Part shown: positions 18,578-26,720 of the stretch, piece after piece | Layout: each line of letters opens with the position of its first letter | Position numbering within the stretch: the first letter of the stretch is position 1 | Assembly (NCBI GenBank): GCA_963621575.1 | Contig: CAVFEH010000003.1 | Location: 62,001-126,000, forward strand | DNA from: UBA1724 sp963621575 | Lineage (GTDB): Bacteria; Verrucomicrobiota; Lentisphaeria; Oligosphaerales; Oligosphaeraceae | Length of the DNA: 64,000 nucleotides | Direction of reading: 5' to 3' | The notes under the pieces: model-generated | Databases searched by the model: none | What the model saw: only the letters and a program-made list of their open reading frames with translations | What the model was told of the DNA's origin: nothing | Program-made: the position numbers and the translations under genes

Positions 18578-19554
18578 CAGGCGAGGCCCAGGGCGCGGCG
18601 CTTGTCTTCCATCACGTCCCGGAGGATGTCCTCCAGCCCCAGGCGGGGCTGGTAATCCAGGAGCCTCTTCGCTTTGTCAATGCAGGGCACCCTGCGGTGC
18701 ATGTCCTCGAAGCCAGGGCCGTATGCCTGGTCGTAGGGAATCATCTGGATGGGCGAGGCGGTGCCGGCGAGCCGTTGGATCTCCTTGGCCAGTTGCAGGA
18801 TGGAGATCTCCTGGTTGTTGCCCAGGTTGATGACCTGCCCCAGGGCTTGCGGGCGTCCCGGAATGGTGAGCAGCGCGCCTACGATGTCCCTTACGTGGGT
18901 GAAGCAGCGGGTCTGCGTGCCGTCTCCGAAGACGGTGATGGGCTCGCCCCTCAGGGCCTGGGTCACCAGATTGGGAATCACCATGCCGTATTGGCCAGTC
19001 TGGCGGGGGCCCACGGTGTTGAAGAGCCGGACCACGGTGACGGGGAGCTTCCGCTCCACCCAGTAGGCCAGCGCCAGGAATTCATCCACGGCCTTGGCGC
19101 AGGCGTAGCTCCAGCGGCGGGTGGAGGTGGGCCCCATGACAGTGTCGTCGTCTTCGCAGAAGGGCACCCGGGAGCCCTTTCCGTAGACCTCGGAGGTGCT
19201 GGTGAGCAGGAAAGGCTTCCAGTGGCGACAGCAGGCCTCCAGGACTACCGTGGTTCCCCCAACGATGCTCTCGATGGTGCGCACGGGCTGGTCGATGATC
19301 AGCCGCACGCCCACGGCGCTGGCCAGGTGATACACGAAGTCCGCTTTTTCCACCAGGGCGTCCACCTTCGCGGCGTCGTTGACACTGCCTACATGCAACG
19401 CAAAACTGGTGCGGTCCAGCAGTCCGGCGAGGTTTTCGCGGGATCCGGTGGAGAGGTCGTCCAGGACGGTCACCTCGTTGCCGGCGTCCAAGAGGGCTCC
19501 GCAGAGGTGGGATCCGATGAATCCGGCGCCGCCGGTGACCAGAATGCGTTTCAT
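18577..19554 (-). CDS. NAD-dependent sugar epimerase/dehydratase
   Basis: Cytoplasmic extended-SDR enzyme of 325 residues acting on nucleotide sugars. The Rossmann motif TGGAGFIGSHLCG is at residues 7-19. The catalytic region TSTSEVYGKG is followed by SYACAKAVDE, giving the YxxxK pair, and by RLFNTVGPRQTGQYGMVIP. The protein fits UDP-glucose 4-epimerase or UDP-glucuronate decarboxylase relatives; the exact reaction is not fixed by sequence alone. It lies between proC and the RicT-like gene in the same run. A second, different sugar SDR lies at 21284-22243, so the region probably makes a modified nucleotide sugar for the O-antigen-like protein downstream. Confidence 0.87.
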   Translation of the reverse strand: MKRILVTGGAGFIGSHLCGALLDAGNEVTVLDDLSTGSRENLAGLLDRTSFALHVGSVNDAAKVDALVEKADFVYHLASAVGVRLIIDQPVRTIESIVGGTTVVLEACCRHWKPFLLTSTSEVYGKGSRVPFCEDDDTVMGPTSTRRWSYACAKAVDEFLALAYWVERKLPVTVVRLFNTVGPRQTGQYGMVIPNLVTQALRGEPITVFGDGTQTRCFTHVRDIVGALLTIPGRPQALGQVINLGNNQEISILQLAKEIQRLAGTASPIQMIPYDQAYGPGFEDMHRRVPCIDKAKRLLDYQPRLGLEDILRDVMEDKRRALGLA

Positions 19555-19590
19555 GGGTGATAAAGGGTGTGCGTATCGGGAGGAGAAATT

Positions 19591-20388
19591 CTAGCGTCCC
19601 AGTTCCTGGGAACGGTGCTGCGCGGCCAGGAGGAGCTCCTTGACGAGGTCGTCGAAATGCCGTGCGCCCATGACATCCAGGGCGGCGGCGGTGGTGCCGC
19701 CCTTGGAGGTGACGGCTACGCGCAGTTCGGCGGGGGTGCCGGTCTTCTGCTGGAGCATTGCGGTGGCGCCGGCCATGGTCTGGACGGCCAGCTCCTGGGA
19801 GAGCTCCTCGGGGAGCCCCATGGCCACGCCGCCCCTCGTCAGGGCCTCGACGAAGGCGAAGAAATACGCCGGTCCGGAGCCGGAGAGGGCGGTGACGGCA
19901 TCCAGCTGCTCCTCTGGGACCCGCCAGGCCTTTCCCAGCGCTCCCAGCAGGGTTTCCGCGAAAGCGGCGGCTTCTTTGTCATGGGAGTCGGAGAGCGCGT
20001 AGCAGCTGGCCCCCATGCCCACCATGAGGGGGGTGTTGGGCATGACGCGGACCATCCGCGCGTCCCCGAACCAAGTGCGGAGCTTCGCCAGGGAGAGCCC
20101 TGCGCAGATGGAGAGGACCAGGCATCCCGGCTTCCGTGGGGGCAGCGCGGGGAAGGCCACGGGTGCCGTCTGGGGCTTCACCGCCAGGATCAGCACGTCG
20201 GCGGTTTGCACCGCCTCGGCCGTGGCCTCCGGCAGGGCCTCCAGCCCCGTCTGTGCCGTGAAGCCCTGGCGGGCCAGGCCGGAGGGATCGCAGGCGCGGA
20301 GACGCGCCTGGGGGAAGAGGTGATTCCGGACCGCGCCCTTGGCGATGGCGGTGGCCATCTTGCCTGCGCCGATAAAGAGGATGTCCAT
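19591..20388 (-). CDS. proC: Pyrroline-5-carboxylate reductase
   Basis: Cytoplasmic enzyme of 265 residues that reduces pyrroline-5-carboxylate to proline with NAD(P)H, the final step of proline synthesis. The N-terminal Rossmann motif is ILFIGAGKMATAIAKG. LILAVKPQ follows at the end of the nucleotide-binding domain. The C-terminal helical domain holds LSGSGPAYFFAFVEAL and VTSKGGTTAAALDVM; the usual Pro of the TSPGGTT motif is Lys here. Neighbours on both sides (sugar isomerase, sugar epimerase) are unrelated to proline metabolism, so the gene looks inserted by operon growth rather than pathway logic. Confidence 0.95.
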   Translation of the reverse strand: MDILFIGAGKMATAIAKGAVRNHLFPQARLRACDPSGLARQGFTAQTGLEALPEATAEAVQTADVLILAVKPQTAPVAFPALPPRKPGCLVLSICAGLSLAKLRTWFGDARMVRVMPNTPLMVGMGASCYALSDSHDKEAAAFAETLLGALGKAWRVPEEQLDAVTALSGSGPAYFFAFVEALTRGGVAMGLPEELSQELAVQTMAGATAMLQQKTGTPAELRVAVTSKGGTTAAALDVMGARHFDDLVKELLLAAQHRSQELGR

Positions 20389-20438
20389 GGAAGCGAAAGG
20401 GATGCTGCAGATTTCCAGGGGTGTTTTCGCGTGTGGGG

Positions 20439-21227
20439 CTAGAGGCCCATCTTGTCACGCAGATTGTGGAAGGAGCGCTCCAGGCTCTGGAAGGCCTCCA
20501 TTTCGCCCTGGTCGCGCTCGACGATGTACCACTGTACGCCGGTGTATTGTGCGGCGGAGAGGATTTCGGGCCAATCCAGATTGCCGTCACCCACCTCGGT
20601 GATGTCCAGGCGGGGGGCGAATTCATTTTCGCGCCAGCGCAGGACGCCGTCCTTCAGGTGTAGGCAGTGGACGCGGTGGGGGAGTTTGCGCAGGAGTGCG
20701 GAGGGTTCCTTTCCGGAGGCGGCGACCCAGAAGGTGTCGATTTCGAACCAGGTGCAGGAGGGGTCCAGCTGGCGCATGAGGTACTCGTAGCGGAGCATGC
20801 CGGAGGGAAGGGGAATGAATTCGTGGAAGTGGTTGTGGTATCCCAGGGTGAGGCCGGCCCCCTGCAGGACCTTCGCCACTTTGTTGAAGCGTGTCACGAA
20901 GTCCTTCCAGGTCTTCTCTTTGCCGATGAGCTTGGCATCCGGGAAGAATCCGCCGATGGCGGGGAAGCGGCACTGCCACAGGAGGTGCTCGTCTATGACG
21001 GCCTGGGTATCCTTTTCCAGGCGATCCAGGCTGACGTGGGTGGCGGCGCAGGCCAGACCCTCGCCGTCCAGGATCTTCTTGACCTCCTTGGCGGGGATGG
21101 GGCCTATGGCGGAGAGCTGGACACCGTCATAGCCAATGTCGTGGATGCGTTTGCAGGTCTTGGCGAAGTCCTTCGCATTCTGGGTGAATTCGCGGACGGT
21201 GTATAGTTGCGCTGCAAGTTTCTTCAT
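20439..21227 (-). CDS. Sugar phosphate isomerase/epimerase (xylose isomerase-like TIM barrel)
   Basis: Protein of 262 residues of the AP_endonuc_2 / xylose-isomerase-like TIM barrel family. Visible hallmarks are KKLAAQLYTVREF at the start, IGYDGVQLSAIGP, TLGYHNHFHEF with metal-ligand His and Glu, FEIDTFWVAASG, and VHCLHLKDG. Family members isomerise or epimerise sugars or inositols in the cytosol. It is sandwiched between a UDP-glucuronate decarboxylase-like gene and proC. No signal peptide is present, so an intracellular sugar substrate is likely; which one cannot be told. Spacing to both neighbours is about 50 bp. Confidence 0.85.
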   Translation of the reverse strand: MKKLAAQLYTVREFTQNAKDFAKTCKRIHDIGYDGVQLSAIGPIPAKEVKKILDGEGLACAATHVSLDRLEKDTQAVIDEHLLWQCRFPAIGGFFPDAKLIGKEKTWKDFVTRFNKVAKVLQGAGLTLGYHNHFHEFIPLPSGMLRYEYLMRQLDPSCTWFEIDTFWVAASGKEPSALLRKLPHRVHCLHLKDGVLRWRENEFAPRLDITEVGDGNLDWPEILSAAQYTGVQWYIVERDQGEMEAFQSLERSFHNLRDKMGL

Positions 21228-21283
21228 GGAGGGGAAACGACTCCTTTTTTGGAGGGGTGGGGGTGGGCTGTCGGAAAAGGCGT

Positions 21284-22243
21284 TTACGCCAGAGCCCGGA
21301 AGTATTCGATGGTGGCTTTCAGGCCCTCTTCCAGGGGGATTGCGGGCTGCCAGTGGAGAAATTCCCGGGCACGGCTGATGTCCGGACGGCGGACCCTCGG
21401 GTCGTCCACGGGGAGGGGCCGGAAAACCAGCGGGCTGGCGCTTCCGGTGAGCCGGAGGACCGTCTCCGCCAATTCCCGGATGGTGAACTCGCCGGGGTTG
21501 CCGATGTTGACGGGGCCGGTGAATTCCGGATCGGGATGCTCCATCAGGGCGCGCAGTCCGCGGATGGTGTCCTTGCAGTGGCAGAAGGAGCGGGTCTGGG
21601 AACCGTCGCCATAGAGGGTGATGGGTTCGCCGCGGAGGGCCTGCAGGATGAAGTTGGAGACTACGCGGCCGTCCCGGGGGTCCATGTTCGGACCGTAGGA
21701 ATTGAAGATGCGCGCCACACGGATCTTGGCGCCCCGTGCGCGGTGGTAGTCGAAGAAGAGGCTCTCGGCCACCCGCTTGCCTTCGTCGTAGCAGGAACGG
21801 GGGCCATGGGGGTTCACATTGCCCCAGTAACCCTCCCGTTGCGGATGCTCCTTCGCGTCACCATAGACCTCGCTGGTGGAGGCCTGCAGGACGGATGCGC
21901 CATTTTGCAGGGCCAGCTCCAAGACATTCCGCGCACCCAGGAAGCAGGTCTCGGTGGTGGCGATGGGGTCTCGCTGGTAGTGTGGCGGGGAGGCGGGGCA
22001 GGCCAGATTGTAGATCTGGTCCACGGGTTCCGTGGGGAAGTCCTCCGGACGCCGGACATCGCCTTCCAGAAAGCGAAGGGCGCTGCCGTATTTTGCCTGG
22101 AGCCGCGCCAGGTTCTCCCTGCGTCCGGTCCAGAGGTTGTCCAGCACGGTGACGCGGTGGCCGTCAGCCAGGAGGGATTCCACGAGATGGGATCCCAGGA
22201 AGCCGGCGCCGCCGGTGGCGAGGATGTGCTTTGCGTCTGGCAT
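21284..22243 (-). CDS. UDP-glucuronate decarboxylase (UDP-xylose synthase)-like SDR
   Basis: Cytoplasmic extended-SDR enzyme of 319 residues. The Rossmann motif TGGAGFLGSHLVESL is near the N-terminus. The stretch NLACPASPPHYQ is characteristic of UDP-glucuronate decarboxylases, which turn UDP-glucuronate into UDP-xylose. STSEVYGDAKEHPQ, SCYDEGKRVAE (YxxxK) and RIFNSYGPNMDPRDGRVVSN follow, all typical of that group. It is the first gene of the minus-strand run ending with the SbcD-SbcC fusion. No UDP-glucose dehydrogenase gene is present in the window, so the supply of UDP-glucuronate must be encoded elsewhere. Confidence 0.9.
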   Translation of the reverse strand: MPDAKHILATGGAGFLGSHLVESLLADGHRVTVLDNLWTGRRENLARLQAKYGSALRFLEGDVRRPEDFPTEPVDQIYNLACPASPPHYQRDPIATTETCFLGARNVLELALQNGASVLQASTSEVYGDAKEHPQREGYWGNVNPHGPRSCYDEGKRVAESLFFDYHRARGAKIRVARIFNSYGPNMDPRDGRVVSNFILQALRGEPITLYGDGSQTRSFCHCKDTIRGLRALMEHPDPEFTGPVNIGNPGEFTIRELAETVLRLTGSASPLVFRPLPVDDPRVRRPDISRAREFLHWQPAIPLEEGLKATIEYFRALA

Positions 22244-22451
22244 GGTTCTCCGGGAGGAGGGAAGGGGGCAGTTGTGCGGGCGGTGTCTTCCCAGCGTGGA
22301 AAGACGGTCTGCCGAGGCTACAGTACCTGCGTCCGGCGGGTGTCTGGCAAATATAACACCTTCCCGCCACTTGCAGCCTTCGCGGGCGTGCCTGCGCGTG
22401 CATACAGCGCCCCGGAGGGGAATCGAACGCTTTGGGAAGAGGATTGCAATC

Positions 22452-22925
22452 GTGTTTGTGGAGATAGAGAGGAAGTTCTTGGTTCAGGGCAATGGCTGGC
22501 GCGCCCAGGCGACATCGAGCGTGGAGATTCTCCAGGGATACTTCGATGTTCGCGGCGGGCCTTCGGTCCGGGTGCGGATTTTCGGGGAACGCGCCAATCT
22601 GAACATCAAGGGCAGGGCACGGGGCGCCAGCCGACAGGAGTTCGAATACCCCATTCCCGTGGAGGACGCCCGCGCCATGCTCCAGGGGCTCTGCTCCGGG
22701 CGGCAGGTGGCAAAGACACGCTATTTTGTGCCCGCGGCGGAACCAGGCCTCCAATGGGAGATCGACGTCTACCATGGCGCTTTTGAGGGGCACGCCACCG
22801 CCGAATTGGAGATTCCCCGGGAGGACTTTCCTTTCCAACGGCCCGAATGGCTGGGAGAGGACAAGACGTGCGACCCCCGCTTCTCCAACGCCGCCCTCGC
22901 TGCCGCCGGAAAGTGGCCCGAATAG
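22452..22925 (+). CDS. CYTH-domain protein
   Basis: A 157-residue cytoplasmic protein of the CYTH (triphosphate tunnel metalloenzyme) superfamily. The defining EIERKFLV motif begins at residue 4, followed by ILQGYFDV, VRVRIFGERANLNIK and a C-terminal acidic region with EIDVYHGAFEG and AELEIPRED. Family members hydrolyse inorganic triphosphate or form cyclic AMP; small stand-alone CYTH proteins are mostly triphosphatases. The start is taken as GTG 22452 with AAGAGG about ten bases upstream; GTG 22458 is also possible. No ATG fits, because the conserved motif begins at once. It diverges from the UDP-glucuronate decarboxylase-like gene across 208 bp. Confidence 0.85.
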   Translation: MFVEIERKFLVQGNGWRAQATSSVEILQGYFDVRGGPSVRVRIFGERANLNIKGRARGASRQEFEYPIPVEDARAMLQGLCSGRQVAKTRYFVPAAEPGLQWEIDVYHGAFEGHATAELEIPREDFPFQRPEWLGEDKTCDPRFSNAALAAAGKWPE

Positions 22926-23240
22926 CCGCCGCTTCCCAGGGGCCGGGGGGCGCTTTTCAGGCAGAATTTGGGGGCGTCATTATATTATGCCTCGATGTTT
23001 TGCGCCTTTTTCGGATATGGTTCCGGAAGGGCTTGAGGATACCGAGATTTCCAGGAGGTGACGAGAGAGCGGCTAGCGCCGCGGACCGCGGCTCTTCGGC
23101 GTTCCCGCAGGAAGGCGGGCGCGGCGGGGGCGGATGTGTTCGCGGTGTTGTCTGTCTTGCGGAGGGAGGAATCCCCTCCGGGGGCGGGCGCTGCGCTCTT
23201 CGACGCGCTCCTGAACGAATGGACAGGGAGAAGGAATCAG
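22926..23240. other. Gene-free leader before the GH20-like gene
   Basis: About 315 bases. The GH20-like reading frame stays open to 23058, but that segment is Arg/Ala-rich and lacks family resemblance, so it is treated as leader. An AT-rich patch TATATTAT (22981-22988) could be a -10 element of an upstream promoter. Nothing else is supported. Confidence 0.45.
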
Positions 23241-25403
23241 ATGGCTGCCAGCCGCCGTTTTGAAATTGCCGAACTCTTCCCGCAACCCAAGGAAGTGATC
23301 CTGGGCGAGGGCATTAGCGAACTGGCCGGGGATGTCCGGCTGTCCACCAGCAATGTGCTTCCCATCCAGCGCAAGGCGTTGCGCTCCATCTTGACGCTGG
23401 CGGGTGTGCGGGTGGTGGCCAACAAGAAGAAGTATGTGGTGGACGCACAGGTGCTCGATCCCGAGATTTTCGATCTTTCCCGGGTGCCTGAGGCGGTCCG
23501 CAAGGACTACTATGAGCTGGAGATCAAGGGCAGCGAGGTTTTTATCCGCACCCCCGCCCAGGAGGGCACAGTCTGGGCCGCCCAGACTCTCGCGAGTCTC
23601 TTCGCGACCATGTTCCGCGGACGCGCCGTTCCGAATCTGCTCATCCGCGACTGGCCGCTGGTCCCCTACCGCGGCAGCGTGACCGCCGCCAACTGGGGCA
23701 CCGAGCGCATGGACCCCAATGGCTGGTACCAGGCGCTGGACGCCATGAGCGCCATGCGCTTGAATCTCTGCGGCATAGGGGTCTACAATTGCGTGCCCAA
23801 GGTCCGCGCCTCCCGCTACGACCGCCCCTCCGAATTCCTGCTGGCGGGTATCCACGAGGAGCCCGCTCCCGGCGAACCCGCGTCCCACAGCCGGCTGCGC
23901 TACTACAACGAGAAATACGACCGCTGGTACGATCGGGATGTTTCCCCGGTCCTGGCGGAGAACGACAGCTTCGAAGAAGTCCTTGTCTACGGGCGCGAGC
24001 GTGGCGTGGTCCTTTTCCCCATGATGGAGTTGCTCGATGGCTCCACGCTGCTTCCCCGACTCTACCCAGCCCTTTCCGCTTGTGACGAGAAGGGGCACCC
24101 GCTCTCATACGGCCTCTGCCTCTCTTCCCCAAAGGCGAAGGAGGCCCTGGAAAGCTTCCTGGGTGACTTCCTCCAGAGATACTACGAGGACGGCGTGCCC
24201 TTCTTCCACGTGGGACTGGCCGATCTGGATGCCTGCCACCCGCACGCGGAGGACGGACTCCCCGAGGGTCCCTGGTGCCGTTGCGCAAAGTGCAAGAAGT
24301 TGACTCCTGCTGCGCAGTTGGCGATCTATCTCCGGGGGCTGGTGGAGTTCCTCTGCGCCCACGGCGTGGGCAAGGTGGTTTTCTTTGCCGACGGGCTCTT
24401 CCAAAAGGGCGATTTCCTGGGGAAGGAGCTCAAGGCGCTCTTCCAGGACGAGTCCTTCGCTTCCCGGGTAATTCTCCATTGGAAGGACGGGACCTCCCGC
24501 ACTTCTCTGAAGGCCGGCGTCCGCGCCATCCTTCAGAAGTGCGCCGGCCAGTGGCGGGGGCCTCTCGCCAACCATGGCGCCTATGCGTCTTTCAGCCGCA
24601 ATCTGGAGGGCGTGGATGCCGAGGCCAGCCAGATCGTGAAGGACGGCCTCGACGAGGGCGTGGTGGTCCGCGGACAGTTTGATCCCCTCCACTGGGAACA
24701 GGTCTCCATGCTCGGCGTCCGTTGCTGGGAGACACCCTCCTGGACAGTGGACACCATCGATGGACTTCGCAAACGCTGGGCCGCCCTTCGCTGGAATGGC
24801 GTGGGCGAGGATTATCTGGCGTTGCTGGATCGCGTGGACGCCCTGGCACGGGAATCCCTGTGCCAGCAGACGCTCCCCTGGAAGGGGTATCTGGTGGATG
24901 AGGGCGCCAAGGACCATGTGCTCCCTGATTGGCCGGCGAATGTCCTGACGGAGCTCGCGCAAGAGAAGGGGGTCACCGCGAAACTCGAGGCGCTCTCCCA
25001 CGAAGCCGCCAAAATCGTGGAAAAGACCGCCAGTCTCATGGGAGCCTCCCGCTGGGACGAACTGCAGAATGCCTCTCTCCAGAGCATGATGACCGTGGCC
25101 CAGCGGACTCGCATTGTCCTGGAGTTCTTTACGACTCTTCTGAAGGTCCGCGAGGCACTCTCCAAGAAGAGCGGCGGCGCCGCCGCCAAGAAGCTCCTGC
25201 AAACCGCGCTCTCCCGGATGCAGGCCGAGTTCAAGGTCATCGAGGAAAACTCCCCCGACTGCCTTCTCTGGATCAATATGCAGCAGCTGGGTTGCCTGAT
25301 GCTTATCCTCGAAAACCTTCAAGAGGACTTGGATGCCGGAAAGAAGAATGTGAAGGATCTCCGGTGGTCTCTGCCCAAAGACTGGGAAGCGCCCCAGGAA
25401 TGA
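23241..25403 (+). CDS. GH20-like protein lacking the canonical Asp-Glu catalytic pair
   Basis: A 720-residue protein with the N-terminal domain typical of GH20 hexosaminidases (FPQPKEVILGEG, then TVWAAQTLASLF) followed by a TIM-barrel-like region (IRDWPLVPYRGSVT, YGRERGVVLFPMMELL). In active GH20 enzymes the barrel holds a His-x-Gly-Gly-Asp-Glu motif. Here the matching site reads FFHVGLADLDA (residues 321-331), so the Asp-Glu pair is absent. CRCAKC follows as in many GH20 proteins. There is no signal peptide, so it is predicted cytosolic. ATG 23241 has GGAGAAGGA upstream. The C-terminal 200 residues are helical. It may be a non-catalytic homologue or use a different mechanism. Confidence 0.7.
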   Translation: MAASRRFEIAELFPQPKEVILGEGISELAGDVRLSTSNVLPIQRKALRSILTLAGVRVVANKKKYVVDAQVLDPEIFDLSRVPEAVRKDYYELEIKGSEVFIRTPAQEGTVWAAQTLASLFATMFRGRAVPNLLIRDWPLVPYRGSVTAANWGTERMDPNGWYQALDAMSAMRLNLCGIGVYNCVPKVRASRYDRPSEFLLAGIHEEPAPGEPASHSRLRYYNEKYDRWYDRDVSPVLAENDSFEEVLVYGRERGVVLFPMMELLDGSTLLPRLYPALSACDEKGHPLSYGLCLSSPKAKEALESFLGDFLQRYYEDGVPFFHVGLADLDACHPHAEDGLPEGPWCRCAKCKKLTPAAQLAIYLRGLVEFLCAHGVGKVVFFADGLFQKGDFLGKELKALFQDESFASRVILHWKDGTSRTSLKAGVRAILQKCAGQWRGPLANHGAYASFSRNLEGVDAEASQIVKDGLDEGVVVRGQFDPLHWEQVSMLGVRCWETPSWTVDTIDGLRKRWAALRWNGVGEDYLALLDRVDALARESLCQQTLPWKGYLVDEGAKDHVLPDWPANVLTELAQEKGVTAKLEALSHEAAKIVEKTASLMGASRWDELQNASLQSMMTVAQRTRIVLEFFTTLLKVREALSKKSGGAAAKKLLQTALSRMQAEFKVIEENSPDCLLWINMQQLGCLMLILENLQEDLDAGKKNVKDLRWSLPKDWEAPQE

Positions 25404-25445
25404 TCCAGTCGGCGGCAAGCGTGCCGACTTCCTCAAATCTTATGC

Positions 25446-25482
25446 AAAAGGGCCCGGGAAAGCTGCTTTCCCGGGCCCTTTT
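25446..25482. terminator. Bidirectional terminator, perfect 18-bp palindrome
   Basis: Arms of 18 bases, 25446-25463 and 25465-25482, are exact reverse complements around a single central T. The core is GGGCCCGGGAAAGC and each arm is flanked by four A or four T. It lies between the stops of the GH20-like gene (plus) and mraY (minus), so it can end transcription from both directions. Confidence 0.9.
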
Positions 25483-25489
25483 GGCATCT

Positions 25490-26659
25490 TTATCGCAGTT
25501 TGAATATCAGGATTGCGACAAGGGGCATAAGGAGTGTCTGTAGGAGCATGAATCGGAGCAGGACCTGGGAGTCGGACCATCCGAGTCTTCTTCGACAGTG
25601 GTCGTGGAAGGGGAGCCGATAGTGGTGGAGGAGCCGAACCAGCGCGTGCTGTTTTTGTTCTTCTTCGGGGGTGGCGAAGTTTTCTGGGTGGATAGCCTGG
25701 GGAAAGTTCGCCAGCGGGGGGCGGGTGTCCCATCCCAGTTTTTTTAAGCATCGGAGGAGGGTGAGTTTCACCAGTCCGGCGCCGCCGTTGACGAAGAGGA
25801 TGGGGGCTGCCACAAGGAAGAGGAAGGGATTCCCGGTGACCAGGACGGCGATTCCCAGAAGCAGTCCATAGAATCGGCTGCCGGCATCTCCCATGAGGAC
25901 TTGCGAGGGCGATGCATTATACCAGAGGTATGCGGCCAGCCCGCCGGCTGCGGTGAAGAGGAGGGTCGCCCAGGAGGCGCCGTTGGTGACGTGTGGCACC
26001 AGCAGGTAGTTCGCCACGGTTTCGTGTCCCAGGCAGGCGTACAGGAGGACTCCCATGACGCCCAGCCCGTAGAGGAGGAGGGAGCCGGCCACGCCGTCCA
26101 CGCCGTCGGAGCAGTTGACTACGTTGATCATGAGCCAGAGGAATGCGCTTCCGAGGGGGATGTAGACCCAGAGGGGTAGGGCGAAGGCGCCGCCTGGGAG
26201 AGGTCCCTTCACGAAGGGGAACCACACTGCCGTGCCCTGCCAGTGCGCCAGGACTGCGGTGGCGGCCAGCGCAATGGCGTAGTCCAGGAGGCCCTTCTTC
26301 AGCTGTCCCCACTCCTTGGTGCTGCGGTCATCCAGGTATCCGGTGGCCATGATGGCCAGCAATGTGGCGTTGACGAGGTGGTATTCGCCATAGGGCGGCA
26401 TGACCATTTCGGCGCAGAGGAGAGTGAAGAGGACCATCAGGAGTCCGGCGCCGGTCGGCTTTCCCCGGGAGAGGGCGCCCTCCTTGACAAGTGCTTTCCC
26501 GCGGTCGTGGGGAAGGTGTTTCCAGAGTCGTGGAAGGAGGAGCCAGGTGAGCAGAGTGCATCCGGCGGCACCCAGGAAAATGAGGACCATCCTGGACTCC
26601 AGGAGCCGGAAGGGCCCCCAGAGGCGCGTCAGGAAAGCGTGGGCAAGAAAGGGCAGCAT
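25490..26659 (-). CDS. mraY: Phospho-N-acetylmuramoyl-pentapeptide transferase
   Basis: Inner-membrane enzyme of 389 residues with about ten helices. It transfers phospho-MurNAc-pentapeptide to undecaprenyl phosphate, giving lipid I. Key features: GKPTGAGLLMV (cytosolic loop), YLDD with Asp110-Asp111, NVVNCSDGVDGVAG with Asn182, Asp185 and Asp188, and GDAGSRFYGLLLG. The usual C-terminal HHH motif reads PFHDH here, and the segment before it (WDTRPPLANFPQAIHPENF and onward) is longer than usual. ATG 26659 is the first start that fits; the open frame continues upstream but overlaps apbE. mraY normally sits in the dcw cluster; here it follows ftsH and apbE. Confidence 0.9.
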   Translation of the reverse strand: MLPFLAHAFLTRLWGPFRLLESRMVLIFLGAAGCTLLTWLLLPRLWKHLPHDRGKALVKEGALSRGKPTGAGLLMVLFTLLCAEMVMPPYGEYHLVNATLLAIMATGYLDDRSTKEWGQLKKGLLDYAIALAATAVLAHWQGTAVWFPFVKGPLPGGAFALPLWVYIPLGSAFLWLMINVVNCSDGVDGVAGSLLLYGLGVMGVLLYACLGHETVANYLLVPHVTNGASWATLLFTAAGGLAAYLWYNASPSQVLMGDAGSRFYGLLLGIAVLVTGNPFLFLVAAPILFVNGGAGLVKLTLLRCLKKLGWDTRPPLANFPQAIHPENFATPEEEQKQHALVRLLHHYRLPFHDHCRRRLGWSDSQVLLRFMLLQTLLMPLVAILIFKLR

Positions 26660-26720
26660 GGATTGCTGGGAAAGATGGTGGGGAAAATGCAAGCGGGGAG
26701 GCGGGGGGGGGGGCCTGCCG

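Noticed and set aside
23058..23240. GTG start at 23058 for the GH20-like gene, preceded by AGGAGG
   Set aside because: The AGGAGG overlaps the GTG rather than lying upstream, and the extra 61 residues are Arg/Ala-rich with no family match.
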